This document shows positions 30,687 through 42,233 of a DNA stretch of 64,000 nt, in pieces. The DNA is taken from assembly GCA_002286855.1 (NCBI GenBank), contig NRSV01000001.1, positions 720,276 to 784,275 on the forward strand, in the 5' to 3' direction. The notes below the pieces were generated by a model, which searched no databases, had not been told where the DNA came from, and worked only from the letters and a program-made list of their open reading frames with translations. Position 1 is the first letter of the stretch. Every line of letters starts with the position of its first letter. This DNA is from Bipolaris cookei (Eukaryota; Ascomycota; Dothideomycetes; Pleosporales; Pleosporaceae). The position numbers were made by a program, and so were the translations under genes.

Positions 30687-32395
30687 ATGGCCGACGTTGC
30701 AACTCCCCCCGCCGCTCAGAAGGCCACCGCCAATGGCTCTGCCCCGCAAGGCAAGCAGCAGATCGTCAAGCCGGACAAGCCTGACGAGGAGAAGTATAAG
30801 GAGGATCTTGCCAAGATCGAGAAGGAGCATGCTGCGGCTCAGGAGAAACTGGTAAGTAGATAGAGCCCTTTTGACAGACATATAGTGGCACATTGATAGC
30901 CCGTCGGGTACCTGCATCACATGCAAATGTAAGGATCTGACAACCGGTACTGATTATCGCTAGAACGCCTGCAAGGCTAAGCTCGACAATGCAAAGCCGA
31001 ATAACAAGGACTCGCCCAATGCCAAACGCCAGCAGGAGCTCAAGACCGAGCTCAACGCCATCCGCCAGACACAACAAGGGAATAAGTCCGGCCGCAATGC
31101 CATTTTCGAGAAGATCAAGAAGCTCGATGACCAGCTTAAGCAGCAGTTGGCGGAGCTCAAGACTGCAAAGGGCAAATCCAACTATAAGTCTGTCGAGGAG
31201 GTTGACCAGGAAAGCGCACGTCTGCAGAAGCAAGTCGACGGTGGCATGATGAAGCTGGTAGATGAGAAGAAGGCCCTCGCCGAGATTAGCGCCCTTAGCA
31301 AGGCCCGCAAGAACTTTTCCGGCTTCGACGCTCAGCAGAAGAAGATTGACGACATCAAGGCCCAGATCGCTGAGCAGAAGAAGCTCCTAGACGACCCCGA
31401 GAACAAGGCCCTCAGCGACAAGTACACCAAGCTTCAGACTGAGCTGGATGCTCTCAAGGCCGAGCAAGACGAGGCCTTCAAGAACCTGCGAACACTTCGT
31501 GAGCAGACGGACAAGGCGCGCGCTGAGCAGCAAGAGAAGTACCAGGCGCGAAAAGACCTCAAGGATGCATACTTCCAGCAGTTGCGCGCATACAAGACGT
31601 ACGAGGCCGAGGCTCGCAAGATTCGCTTTGAGAAGAGGCGTCAAGAGCAACTCCAATATGTTGCAAGCAAGCGCAAGGAGGCTGCCAGCAAGCGTCTCGA
31701 AGAGGCCAGCGCGCCTGCTTATGGCGACGAGATCATTGCTGCCGAAGGTTTGATCCGTCATTTCGACCCATCCGCCCTCCCACCCAAGGAGACCACTTCG
31801 GCAAGCAAGTTTGCTGCTTCCGCTCAACGCACGGTCGACGAGTCTGGTTTGAAAGGTACGCGCATCTCCAAGAAGGATACTGAGGAAGAGAGCTACTTTG
31901 TCGGCACTGGCGGAAAGAAGGGCAAGAAGGGCAAGAAGGGCAGCGCCAGCTCTGCTCCCGCCAAGTTCAACCTCAACATTGGTATCATTGAGGAATTGGC
32001 CAAGGTTGGCGTTGAAGCTCCCTCGAGCCAAGAAGACGTCCCTGCCACTGTCGAGAAGCTCAAGGCCAAGCTCGCGCACTGGAAAGATGATCAAGACCGC
32101 AAGACCAAGGAGGTAAATCTGCCTGCGAGCTACATTGCTGTCACAGAGCTAACATAAACCACAGAACATTGCCAAGGCACAAAAGGAAATTGAGCGTCTT
32201 GAAGCAGAAGAGGCGGAGGAAGAGGCTAGCGGTACCAGTGACGCTGCGCGCAAGCCTGCCCAAAAGAACCAGGCGGTCAATGGCAATGCATCTGCAGAGG
32301 CTGAGCTGGCCCAAGAGAAGGATGCCACCGCTGATGCTGCCGAAGACCTCAAGAAGGCGTCGCTTGAGGACAAGGAAGCCTCCGCTGACGCATAG
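30687..32395 (+). CDS. bfr1: Bfr1-like coiled-coil protein (mRNP / nuclear segregation)
   Basis: Three exons: 30687-30851, 30964-32112 and 32165-32395 (112- and 52-base introns), 514 residues. It begins MADVATPPAAQKATANGS, then a charged, nearly continuous coiled coil: KPDEEKYKEDLAKIEKEH, QQELKTELNAIRQTQQGN, VDEKKALAEISALSKARK and KIRFEKRRQEQLQYVASKR. A conserved PAYGDEIIAAEGLIRHFDP motif follows, then a lysine patch (GGKKGKKGKKG), a second helical block, and an acidic Ala/Glu tail. The order matches fungal Bfr1, which in yeast binds mRNA and polysomes at the ER and affects chromosome segregation and secretion. Length is typical. The basic patch may contact RNA (inference). Confidence 0.9.
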
Positions 32396-33118
32396 AGCAC
32401 ACAAAGTGCCGCCTGTCATGAGGGATCCAGTCCCTCCAAAAAAGGGTGACATATCCGGGGCATCTGTATAGTCTAGGATGTAGCCCACTTCTTTATTTTT
32501 AACTTGTGGTCGGGACATTCTCCGCTGTTGTTTATGGGATACCAGCATGGCATTGGACGGGGTCACGGCGTGAGGTACAGTACTTTCCTTCTAGACGCAC
32601 AGCAGATCTAGATGGTAAATACCACTATCTGATATTCTTAAGCTCATGCTAAATGATGCGGCTCGCAGTTGGCTGGACTGATCGCCGGTGTGATGTTCAA
32701 GCTCACGTTCCTTTTTAGCCTACCGCTCCTGTCGTACCTGAACCATTACTAAGAGACATGACGCAACCACTGATCCTTTGGGTAAGCCCAGTATTATTTC
32801 ACAAAAGCAGATCCGGTTAACTGTCTAATTGTTCCTCCCCACCTAGCAGCGGGGTGGGCAAACGCGACGGGACCATGTGACGTCACCACAGCGTTGTCAC
32901 TACATAGTCGTGCCATCTCGTGGACCTCTCCTGCACCACACCACCTGCTCCCAATAGTCCTCTACTCAGGTATGATTGCATCTCGCTTTCTTCATCGTTG
33001 TGCTACACCGGATGCACGAAGATTACCAGGAACGTTGTGTTTACAGAAGCTGACACCTTCCTCGCAGCTACCCAAACCACTTACCTCTCAACGCGTCTTC
33101 TCCAACATTACCTTCAAC
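32396..33118. other. Intergenic region
   Basis: bfr1 3' flank and promoter of the FMN-binding protein gene. It includes an in-frame 5' extension of that gene (from ATG 32972) discussed there; otherwise nothing recognised. Confidence 0.5.
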
Positions 33119-33783
33119 ATGTCTGGGTTCAGTAACGCGGATACCGGCTCCAAGACTGCAGACCCCTACACTCAGAAGAACCTTGAGGAGCCTTCTCTGA
33201 AGGAGAAGGTTGAAGATCTGTTCAGCTTCGTCGACAAGACCAAGTTCTGCCTCTTGACCACACAGGTTGCGGACAGCGATCTTTTGGCTTCGAGAGCAAT
33301 GGCACTTGCTGCCAAGGTAAGCAACAATCAGTGCCTATTGGTATATCACCGCTAACGAATACACAGGAAGGACATGGCTTCGATCTCCTCTTCCACACCA
33401 ACACTGAGTCTGGCAAGACGGACGACCTGAAAGAACACGCGTCGGTCAACATTGGCTTCATCAACAACTCCGGAGAATGGGCATCCATCTCTGGTCATGC
33501 ATCCATCGAGACTGATCGTGAAGTTGTCCGCAAGCACTACTCGCCAGCACTCAAGGCCTGGATCGGCGACCTCGGCGACGGCAAGCACGACGGCGGTCCA
33601 GAAGACCCACGCATTGGCATCATCCGTGTCAAGGCCAGCACTGCTCAATATGCTATATCCAAGAGGACCCAAGTCGGCGGGCTTATTGAGCTGGCCAAGG
33701 GTATCGCGAGTGGCGAGTCACCAAACGTGAACAAGCTGAGGCAGATCTCTGAGGCAGAGATCCAGCAGTACAGGTCTCAATAG
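33119..33783 (+). CDS. FMN-binding split-barrel protein, pyridoxamine-oxidase/GSP26-like
   Basis: Two exons: 33119-33316 and 33367-33783 (50-base intron), 204 residues from MSGFSNADTGSKTADPYTQ. The fold signs are FVDKTKFCLLTTQ, SRAMALAAK-EGHGFDLLFHTNTESGKTDDL across the splice, VNIGFINNSGEWASISGHA and a Trp-rich C-terminal half (ALKAWIGDLGDG). This matches small fungal relatives of bacterial general stress protein 26 and PNPOx, which bind FMN and possibly F420-like or other cofactors; no reaction is established. An in-frame ATG at 32972 would add 49 residues rich in Arg and Ser (MIASRFLHRCATPDARRL), resembling a mitochondrial presequence. The internal start is preferred because the family normally begins there. 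Confidence 0.83.
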
Positions 33784-34061
33784 ACGTGGTAAACGTTTAG
33801 CGGATTGATGCTTCTATGGTCTATGTAATTACAAAAATACCTCGATACGTTTACGATCGATATAATGAATTCAGAGTTGGGGTCGCACAGACTTGGTTGT
33901 GATGGTGCCATAAGTGCCAAAGTGATGCAGTGACGAATATGACGTCATATCAACGCATCTTCACATGGAAAAGCACGCCAAAGGTTGCACGATGCACATA
34001 AAGCAGCCGCCTTCCGACGAGCACGCAATGCGCACATCTACTCGGCGCACCGATCGACAAA

Positions 34062-34836
34062 ATGGAAGACCCAGGTTTGTTCCAGCTCCCAGGTCTACAG
34101 CTCTTGCTAACGTGAAATCGCCAGTCAAGGAAATTCCGGCGGTGATCCATCTCCTCACACAATCACCGCCCTCTCTACAACGCGCAACAATTGAGAAGTA
34201 TTTCACGCCAGATGCCGCTTTCTTGCATCCATTCTGTAGAACATGGAGCGGGCCAAACTCTCGATGGCTGATCGATGCGACCTACCGTTGGTACAAGATC
34301 ATGAGCCCGAGAATTGATCTGACGGTGCAAAGTGTCGGTATGTTGCGTCGCATTTTCCATACGGTTTATACAGATCTAAGCACTAATTCCCACTGGTAGC
34401 ATTCGATGAAGCCAAATTGACGCTTTATGTGACGATCTTCCAAATCTTCCGCATCTGGGCAGTGCCCTTTTACTACGCGCCGGTCCGTCTGACCACGGTT
34501 CTCAGCCTGCGCCACTCGCCTTCGACGGGCAAATACCTGATTGAGAAACAAGACGATCTTTACCAAGTAGATCAATGGATACGCTTCATCGCACCCGGGG
34601 GCTGGGTGCTGATCTGGATTTGGCAAGCTTGGGCTACGCTGTTTTGCGTGCTAGGCACATGGCTACTGTGGCCAGTAACATGGGTCGAGGAGAACTGGGG
34701 TTGGGGCGAGGGGATAGGTATGGAGAGTAATAAGGAGATGAGAAAGGCTGGGAAGAAGGGCAAGGTTAGGAGTGATGGGTTGGCCAAGGACGAAGTGCTG
34801 CAGATGACAACGTTGAGAGGCAAGGTTCTTGGGTGA
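34062..34836 (+). CDS. SigF/NTF2-like family protein with membrane segment
   Basis: Three exons: 34062-34074, 34125-34337 and 34400-34836 (50- and 62-base introns), 220 residues. Exon 1 is only 13 bases (ATG GAA GAC CCA G) and joins to give MEDPVKEIPAVIHLL. The NTF2-like part runs through QRATIEKYFTPDAAFLHPFC, DLTVQSVAFDEAKLTLYVTIFQIFRIWAVP, and YLIEKQDDLYQVDQWIRF. A hydrophobic stretch (WVLIWIWQAWATLFCVLGTW) probably anchors the protein in a membrane. It ends in a basic tail. I recognise this as the ascomycete 'SigF-like NTF2-like' family, whose function is unknown. Confidence 0.82.
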
Positions 34837-36103
34837 TTGGTGGAAGTAGCTAAATTATTGCAATCTCTACTGACCGGTTGGTATCACACTAGTCAAGGTA
34901 TTTTGATGTCTTGTTCTGATATTTTTGCTATCTCTGGAACTAAGCGACCACGACCGATGTATGACCAAAATAAAACCCGGTATTTTCAAATTGAAAATTT
35001 ACATCCCGGATGGAGCATGACAGGCTGGCGGGATGGAACTGTCCGGCTACCTCCTTTATATGCTAGCCAGCCGCTGCTTCTAAATCGCGCCACATCAAGC
35101 CACGGCGAGCCATTGTGCATACTTACAAGGATAGATAAGCTGATAAGAATAGAGCAACTTATCATGGCGAGTATAATGAAACAGACCCCAGCTTCGGACA
35201 CAGCTGCCTCGGTATGTACAGACTTAGATATTTCATATCACGGAGTTGAAACGAAGCGAAAGTGGATGCATAACTTCCATGTCATCAGATCTGCTCGCCT
35301 TGGAGATGCGAGACTTTGGGCGTAATCATGAGGGTTTGAGGCGTGGAGCCAAACAAGGGCAAGGATCACCAGCTCGGAAACGGAGCAGCTGTGCGGCTTG
35401 GCTATCCACTGGCAGCGGTAGAACCATACTGTTCGTGCGCGGATCCCGGTGTTTGTTGACGTGGCCTTGAGGGGCTTGTTGCATGCTCTTGGGTTACCAG
35501 AAAAAAGATGGCAGAAACACTGATTACTGGCCAACTGGGCTGAACGGATACATCATTAGAATGCGCGTCGATCGATTTAGCAGAAGTGAGGAAGCGCAGT
35601 TGAAGGCACGGCTTCGGGCAATAGGCCCACGTGGTGGGGACAAGTCGCTTGACGGCCTCTATCCACCATTATTGGGCAGCACCGCGCACTTCCGATCCAC
35701 ACCGGAAAGACGTCTTGCTTTCTCTGCATGTGCAAGGCGGTGACTGACCGGCTCAAACATTTTTCATAGTGGCCTCATCCAGCCTGGAGTGCGCTCTCCT
35801 CGTCTTCCACATACCACAAACTGCCATGGTCATGGCGCACACAAGCTGCAACGAGCCACCGGCGTCGAACCGTACCACTACAGAGACCGTTTGCTTAGTT
35901 TACCAGTCTCAGTTCCCTTCGTCACACGACATGTACTACTGATCCCTCCAGCATGCAAGGAGTCGCATACTGCTCTGCTGCCCACTGTGCCATCCCCTCT
36001 TCGGCAGGTCTTTTCCCACAAGGCCATTGTCAAAAATATCAGATACACTACCACGAGCGCGGCCTTAGCTGACGGTAGCTGACCCTCGCAAGCACTACGT
36101 AGC
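34837..36103. other. Long intergenic region
   Basis: About 1.27 kb without a convincing gene. Open frames at 34837-35325, 35483-35743 and 35789-36082 show no conserved motif. The last part is probably the promoter and leader of the DUF6594 gene. Confidence 0.5.
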
Positions 36104-38660
36104 ATGGTGCGTTGATAACGAAACAATGCCTTCTCGAGTTGACTCTGATGGCCGTTGAGACTGACCTGAATTGTGCTGTCTTGTAGTCGGACCGGGCCTC
36201 ACCATCCGAGGGCGCTCAGTCCCCTTCACGGCATCGCAACCCTACCACAGACGATCCCCAATATCACTACGACAGCCTCCAAGAAAAAGAAGTCGGTGTG
36301 GCTGCTAGTGGACCCCACATTCGACGCAGGCCATCCCGGACCACTTCGGGCACCAAAGGCTCCCCGCCCTCGTCCTCCCTATCTTACAGCGAGGAGCAAA
36401 ACGAAGACGACAAGAAGAATAAAGCAGCCCGCACCACTCTCAAGAAGCTTTTAAGACACGACTCACATCACGGTGAATTATCGTCTGCACCGCGCGTCGG
36501 GCAAGAAGAGTTGGACGAAGAGGGAAGTACCGTGGGATATATACCCAGACTCGGGCAAATACGAGAGAAAAAGACCACCATGCAATCAAGACGTCGAGGG
36601 AGTTCCATCGTCAGCTCTACAGGTCAACCCAGAGCGCTTCGTCGGCGACACACTGAAGGTAGTGCTGCGGGTCGCTCACGCGTACAACATAAACGTGATT
36701 CTCTCCACCGCCACGGTGGGAAGCTCGCCGAACTGTCCGAACCATCATCGGCCTCGAGCGTGTCACAGCAATCGAGCACTTCTAGTGGAAGTAACTCAAC
36801 GGTGACGCAGAAATCCCGGGAGGACGACGGCTACCCATACCAATACGAGATGGCTGCGGAGAGGCAAAGTCCTACCAGTTCCATGATGAGTGCCGCTGAA
36901 TCAGATGTCTTCAAGTATCTACAGCCAGATAATGACACTGAAAATTCCACCCCTGCATACCTACAGGGCTTCGTTCCCTCGATTAATGCTCCTTCCTTTT
37001 TGCCCTCCCCGCCTCTGAATGACTCCAACTTGAGCGACAAGCGCCCATCCGCAGCAGGAACAGATTCCAATGGATCAGATATCAACTCACAAACATTAGC
37101 ACAAAAGTCCAGCCTAATGGTGTCTCAGCTACCTCATCAGGAGTTTCGCAAGTTCAAAAAGCCGCTATATGCTAGCAGCTTTGTGCATGGGCCTAGAGAT
37201 GAAGACGAAGAGACGGTAGCCCAGAGCGGGGAGAGTGAAGGCAGTTGTACGGGAAGTGAAGAAGAGGCACAACCCAGCAGTGAGTCGTCTAAAAAGGTTA
37301 CAAATAAAGTTTCTCCATCCCGGACGCCATCTACATCATCCCGCGGGAGCGACCTTCATGCCAGACGTCTAAAGCAACAAGAGCGAGAGTTAGCTAATCA
37401 CATATTGAAGAATCCCAAACCACAAAAGGGATTCCAATTTAATGGAGGAACACCCGGTCAGGTTTATCCACCTACGCCCATGTACAGTCCGCAGGTATAC
37501 TCTGGCGTATCTCCATCTATAGGCAATGGTGCAGCAAACTCGCCACAAGGCTGGCCACCTGTGCACACGTTTCCAGCCCCACTGGCCATTGGTTATGCGC
37601 CACACCAATCCCCAGAAGCCGTTCACGCATATCCACACAGCCTGGTCAAACAGATACCACAGCCGTTCTCACCTCATCCAGTCCAAGCGCAACCTTATCA
37701 GCAACATGGCCCGGCATCTACTCAGACTAAGCCGGCTCTAACAGGCTATGAGCTCCTGGCGAACGAGCTGAGCGCACCCTTGCAAGGTGAGACAGCACGG
37801 GAAGTAAACCTCGTACCCGTGTACCGTAAGTTTGAGCACCTAAACCACCGGGTGCTATTGCACCTACAAGACGAGATGAGCGAACTCGAAGAAGAGCTAC
37901 TTACGCTGGACCGATGCATTGCGCAAATGTCGCTCAAAGATCCCTCAGGCCACGCGTATCCTGCGTCTCGACGAAACGACGCGCGGTACGGTGGCGAGTC
38001 GCATTTCAAGAGAACCGAGCTGCTGGGTCGCATATTCCAGAAACTGGAACAGTACAGTAAGTTGCAGTTGCATTTACAGGAATGCGTGCATGTTACATCA
38101 CGAAATAAGCTTGTTATATTTTTAGCATAGCAAGATGAGTACATGAGAGACGAGAGAGAGAGAGATCGTCGCAAGCAACTTATTTTTACACACAAAGAAG
38201 GGTTTTCTTAGGGTCATTGCTAACTTGAATCGCAGATAAAGCTCTATCTTCTTTCAGCGATGTGTCGAGCAAGCTCCGTTCAGCCGGGGAAGACGATGTG
38301 GCGCGATACCGTGAGTGGATGGATGAGCACGAGCCGATTGATTATGCAGAGAGTCGGTTTCTGGAGCGCGCGTCTGACCTTGTCGCCGTGCCGCGCTCAG
38401 CGGCGGCGGCGGCTACTACTACGACAGCAACAATAGCAGCGGTGGGCGAACAAGGGGCCGGGCATCATCAGTCAGCAGCCGTGTGGTTCCCGCTGATATT
38501 GGTGGTGCCTTTGCTAGCATTTACTATAGTGCCGAGCTTATTAGGGCGTCTGGTCGTTATCATGCTTATCGTAGGGGTGGAGCTCAAGATTGTCTCGTCG
38601 GCACCCGAGATACAGCGTTTCTTGTCGCTTCAGGAGTGGAAGGCTGCAGCATCGGTGTAA
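36104..38660 (+). CDS. DUF6594-type membrane protein with Ser-rich N-terminus
   Basis: Proposed exons: 36104-36106 (the ATG alone), 36187-38056 and 38236-38660, 765 residues. The frame is open from the AG at 36186 (SDRASPSEGAQSPSRHRN), with no ATG until far inside, so a separate start exon is needed; ATG|GTGCGT at 36104 fits. The first ~480 residues are low-complexity, Ser/Pro/Gln-rich. The conserved domain starts at GYELLANELS, with LVPVYRKFEHLNHRVLLHLQ, EMSELEEELLTLD and ELLGRIFQKLEQY. After intron 2 follow YREWMDEHEPIDYAESRFL and two membrane helices (VWFPLILVVPLLAFTIVPSL; RLVVIMLIVGVELKIV). This is the DUF6594 family, of unknown function. The intron 2 acceptor (CGCAG at 38231-38235) keeps the frame. 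Confidence 0.8.
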
Positions 38661-38940
38661 GTGGTTTTATCTCTCCCCTTCTTTCTCTTTTTTTTCCTCT
38701 TCACAAAAACTATCGCAGTGCCCTATGTACACGGCCTGTGTACGGCGTGCAAATGATGTCGTCACAAGTCGACATGGGGGGCCAGCGGGCAGGGCTACAT
38801 GGATCCAAGGTTCGCGGGGAGTTTTTTTTTCCGCCCAACGTCCGCACAAAACACAGCCTAGTGCCAGAAACCCAGTCTTGTCTGCCTTTCGCTCGCACCC
38901 CGAACCCAACAGGAGATTCCAAGTGCGATTAAGACGGAGT

Positions 38941-38986
38941 GTGTATATACGCGCGCGCGTGTGTGTGTATGTGTGCATACATGCGC
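38941..38986. repeat. Alternating purine-pyrimidine (CG/TG) tract
   Basis: GTGTATATACGCGCGCGCGT followed by TGTG repeats: almost unbroken purine/pyrimidine alternation, which favours left-handed DNA. Confidence 0.8.
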
Positions 38987-39060
38987 TTGAAAAGTGGCAG
39001 AACCAGACATGCGGAACATACGTCTTTGCCTATCTCTTTATCCGGTGGAACAGTCGCATA

Positions 39061-39105
39061 CACACATACACATACGCGCAAGCGCGTGCGTGCGCGCATA
39101 CATAC
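39061..39105. repeat. Second alternating CA/CG tract
   Basis: CACACATACACATACGCGCA and onwards to GCGCGCATACATAC. Similar composition to 38941-38986 in inverted order. Confidence 0.75.
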
Positions 39106-40950
39106 TATATTCCCCACGCCATGGCGTCCGAACCGTTCCCTGAGGGCGTTGCCGTGGGGAAAAAAGGGAAAAAAAAGAGGGCCAAGAAAAAACAATAAGA
39201 TCGAGAAAAGTCAAAGGCTAACGCAAGGCCAAACACAGTTATTTCGGGTTGAATGTGCTCCTTGCGGCCGTGGTGCGTTGACGCCTGACTCGCTGGCGCC
39301 CTTTTTTTTGGGGGGGGGATAGTGGTGGTGGTAGGTAAGTGCCAAAAAGTGGAGTAGTAGTTTGGCACAATGATCGCCCATAATCGTTTTTTTTCTCTAT
39401 TGCTCTTGCTCTTTTGCTTGTCTTGCATGGCTTGAGCGGGGCGCACGGGCCCAGGTACAGGCTGAGCTGTAGTGCTGAGAACCACCCCCCTCCACGAGCT
39501 TCTGGCACGCACTCACAATTGGTGCCTGTGCCCCCCCTAGTCTGACCGAAGCAAGGCCAAGTGTGGAGTTGTTCCGATCACCGTTTGTCTGGCACATATT
39601 TTGTTTTGCGGTGGGCGTTCATGGCGTCATGGCTTGGTTGCATGAGTTTTTCTCTAAAAATGTTGTTTGTTATGACTTTTATGATTGTTATCCTGTTTTA
39701 TTTTATTCCATTTTATTCACGAGGGTTTTTGCGCAGTTGATGGTGGTCACTATATACGCGTGTATACATATTATCTCGGCAGGACGCGGCACGTATTTGG
39801 CTTGATAGCGCTTAGCAAAGAATGGAAGGCAGTGATTGGAGGTACCAGAACGTCGCTTGGATTGGCTTTCGAGATCATTTTTTCCTTGAGTTTATCTCTA
39901 GTCCTGATCCATGGTTCGCAAAAGGCTGTTTGCTTACCCAGCGCCGCGATGCCGAGCTATCTACTATCTACTTGAGTACAGATGTATGCATGTTTTGATG
40001 GCGCGGCTCCGGCAATCGGGCAGGCTAGCAGACCATGCTTGAGACGGATATACATATGTCGGCATGTACAGACATGGATGGCGGCGACACTACTGTATGT
40101 AGTCGGCACGTAGCGGGTTTGGTAGCTTGTGCTGCTGGTCGCAATCAAGTGGCGCAGTTGTATTGGCCGCAGTAGCGTGGTATGCGCTTGCAATGACAGT
40201 CAGTCGGACGGCAATACTTAGTGTTCGTGTAAGACTTTTGTGGAGGAGGAGGTGGTGGTAGTGGCACGCGCGTTTCTCCTTGATGAGATGTTAGGATGTG
40301 CATCGGACCGAAGAGATTGAATCAAGATGCTGGGTCGATCGGTGACGGCATGGTTCATCATCAGGTGTCACGACAAAGGTTCGGTCTCTGTCGCGGATGT
40401 GGTCGGGACACAGAGGCGAGCTGAGCGGACAGGCAGACAAGCAGGCAAGGAAGCAAGCAAGCAGGATGGTTTGGCGTCGGGTTATAGCAACGGGCCAATA
40501 GGCTAGCTGGTGTTGGCATTTGAGCGTGGGAGGACGTATGCAGCGGCAGCGTGTGCGACGGCCCTTGGAAGACTGTCAGTCGGGACGCGGTTGCCACCTC
40601 CATAGACGGTGCCGCAGCATTGCCGTGGGCTGCACGCCAAAACAGGGCGCGTGTGGATAAGCATGTTTCTCAGTCGGGCAATGCCTCAGATAGATGCATG
40701 AACCTAGGGCCACGCACAGAGGGCGCGTGAGACGGATCAGCGGCAGCGGCAGTATGTACTGTAAGTAAGTAGGTAGGATTAGTGGTAGCGGTACTTGGTC
40801 GGAATAAGTAGTACTAAGAGTTGCAGCAGCAGCGGCAACAACAAACGTCGGTGCAGAGCCCACTCGTTCCTTGACAGCTGACGGACGGAGGCCGAAAGTC
40901 AAAACGATGGGCGAGGATGTTGGAGGGGGTGGGTGGGGGTGCGGCAGTGC

Positions 40951-40990
40951 AGTAGTTGAGTAGTTGAGTAGTTGAGTAGTTGAGTAGTTG
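40951..40990. repeat. Tandem repeat, five copies of AGTAGTTG
   Basis: Five perfect copies of an 8-base unit, followed by a GTGATGATGG-type run. Confidence 0.95.
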
Positions 40991-42233
40991 GTGATGATGG
41001 TGTGGTGGTGTGGGCTTGGAGGCTCGCTAGCGCTGCTAGCCAGGAACGAGAGGCGTCGCTTGGAGACGCGCCTTGGCCTCTTTGGGCGCAGAGGGCCGGG
41101 GTTTAGGGGAAATTGAGCGCAGGTGACCAGAGTTTCAGAATGGCCCTGTTGTGTGCACAAGGGGCGTGCAGACGATGGATGCCCTGCCGCTGTGGCCCCT
41201 TGTGAAGCTCTCCCTAGCTCCCAGACTTTGGCCTCAACAGTTGCTGCACCACGCACAAAGAGCGCTCAGTCTCCTTCTCTTGCTGCATCCTTTCTCTATA
41301 TCCACAAGCGCCATCCCTTTGGCCGGCCGTGCCACTTGTGTGTGTGCAGCAGCTGCGGCCTCGTGCATGCTCTCCACGCGCCCTCGCCCTGGCCCACTTG
41401 TCATCACCCAGCCCATGCCGACTCGAGCGACTGAAACATCTGCTCCTTCCCGCCCATCCATCGCTCCTGCCCGCTGTCCTTGACCTGCAAAAGCCGCCCT
41501 GCAACACACACCAATTACCCGACCATACTGTACACCCACACCACCCACACACACTCACACACCCCTCCCCCTCGACTCCCCACTTTGCACTCCACTCCAC
41601 TCCACCCTCGCTATTCTCTTGTGCCTGCGCGTTCTCTCTTACTCCCTCCACTCTCCCTCACGCACACACATCCACACCCCCATCCACACTCGCACACGCC
41701 ACACGTCCCTGTCCACCCGTCGTCGGCCGCCTTCGCCCCCTCGCTCCAGAGCATACTACGCCCAGGCCCAGCACCGCGCCGTCGCTCTTCTGGAATGTCG
41801 CAGCTGCACCTCTGTCCACCACTCACCATCTGAGCCCCCCCGCACCATCTCGCGTCTCGGGCTCCCTCGCCTTTCCATTCGCCAGCCGTCCACCGCCGCT
41901 TTCCAACGCCCATCTCACGTAAACTAGTACTCGCAGCCAGTTCCTCGCCATCCCCCCTCGCTCCTCCGATAATTGTACCTTCGTCGTCCTTCGCTGCCAC
42001 ACCACTGCCTCCTAATTAATCGCCGAGCCCTGCTGCCGCCGACTCGCTGGACGGGCCCTCCCGCTGCAATTCCACCGCAGACGCCGGCCCACGGCCTTGG
42101 ACCAGCGTGGCGCACAAACAAACCCTCTCCTTTGCTCCCACGCTTTTGCTATTTCGCTAGCGCCGCAACACACACCCTCCCTTCCTGGCCCTGACTGCAC
42201 CCTAAACTCCCCCTCTCACAGGCGACGCTCAGC

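Larger units (their letters stand above)
38661..42233. other. 3.6-kb gene-free region upstream of the RasGAP gene
   Basis: No recognisable gene, although long open frames exist on both strands (39105-39512, 40576-41256, 41329-41922). It contains two alternating purine-pyrimidine tracts, an 8-base tandem repeat (40951-40990), G-rich and A-rich homopolymers near 39170-39320, and, from about 41440 to 42230, a strongly pyrimidine-rich plus strand that is probably the RasGAP promoter and long 5' leader. A non-coding RNA cannot be excluded. Confidence 0.55.

Noticed and set aside
40576..41256. 226-residue minus-strand open frame
   Set aside because: Lies in low-complexity DNA over the AGTAGTTG repeat, which it reads as repeated Tyr/Ser/Thr; no conserved domain.
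41329..41922. 197-residue plus-strand open frame before RasGAP
   Set aside because: Pro/His/Ser-rich translation of the pyrimidine-rich leader; several frames are open at once, which points to composition rather than coding.
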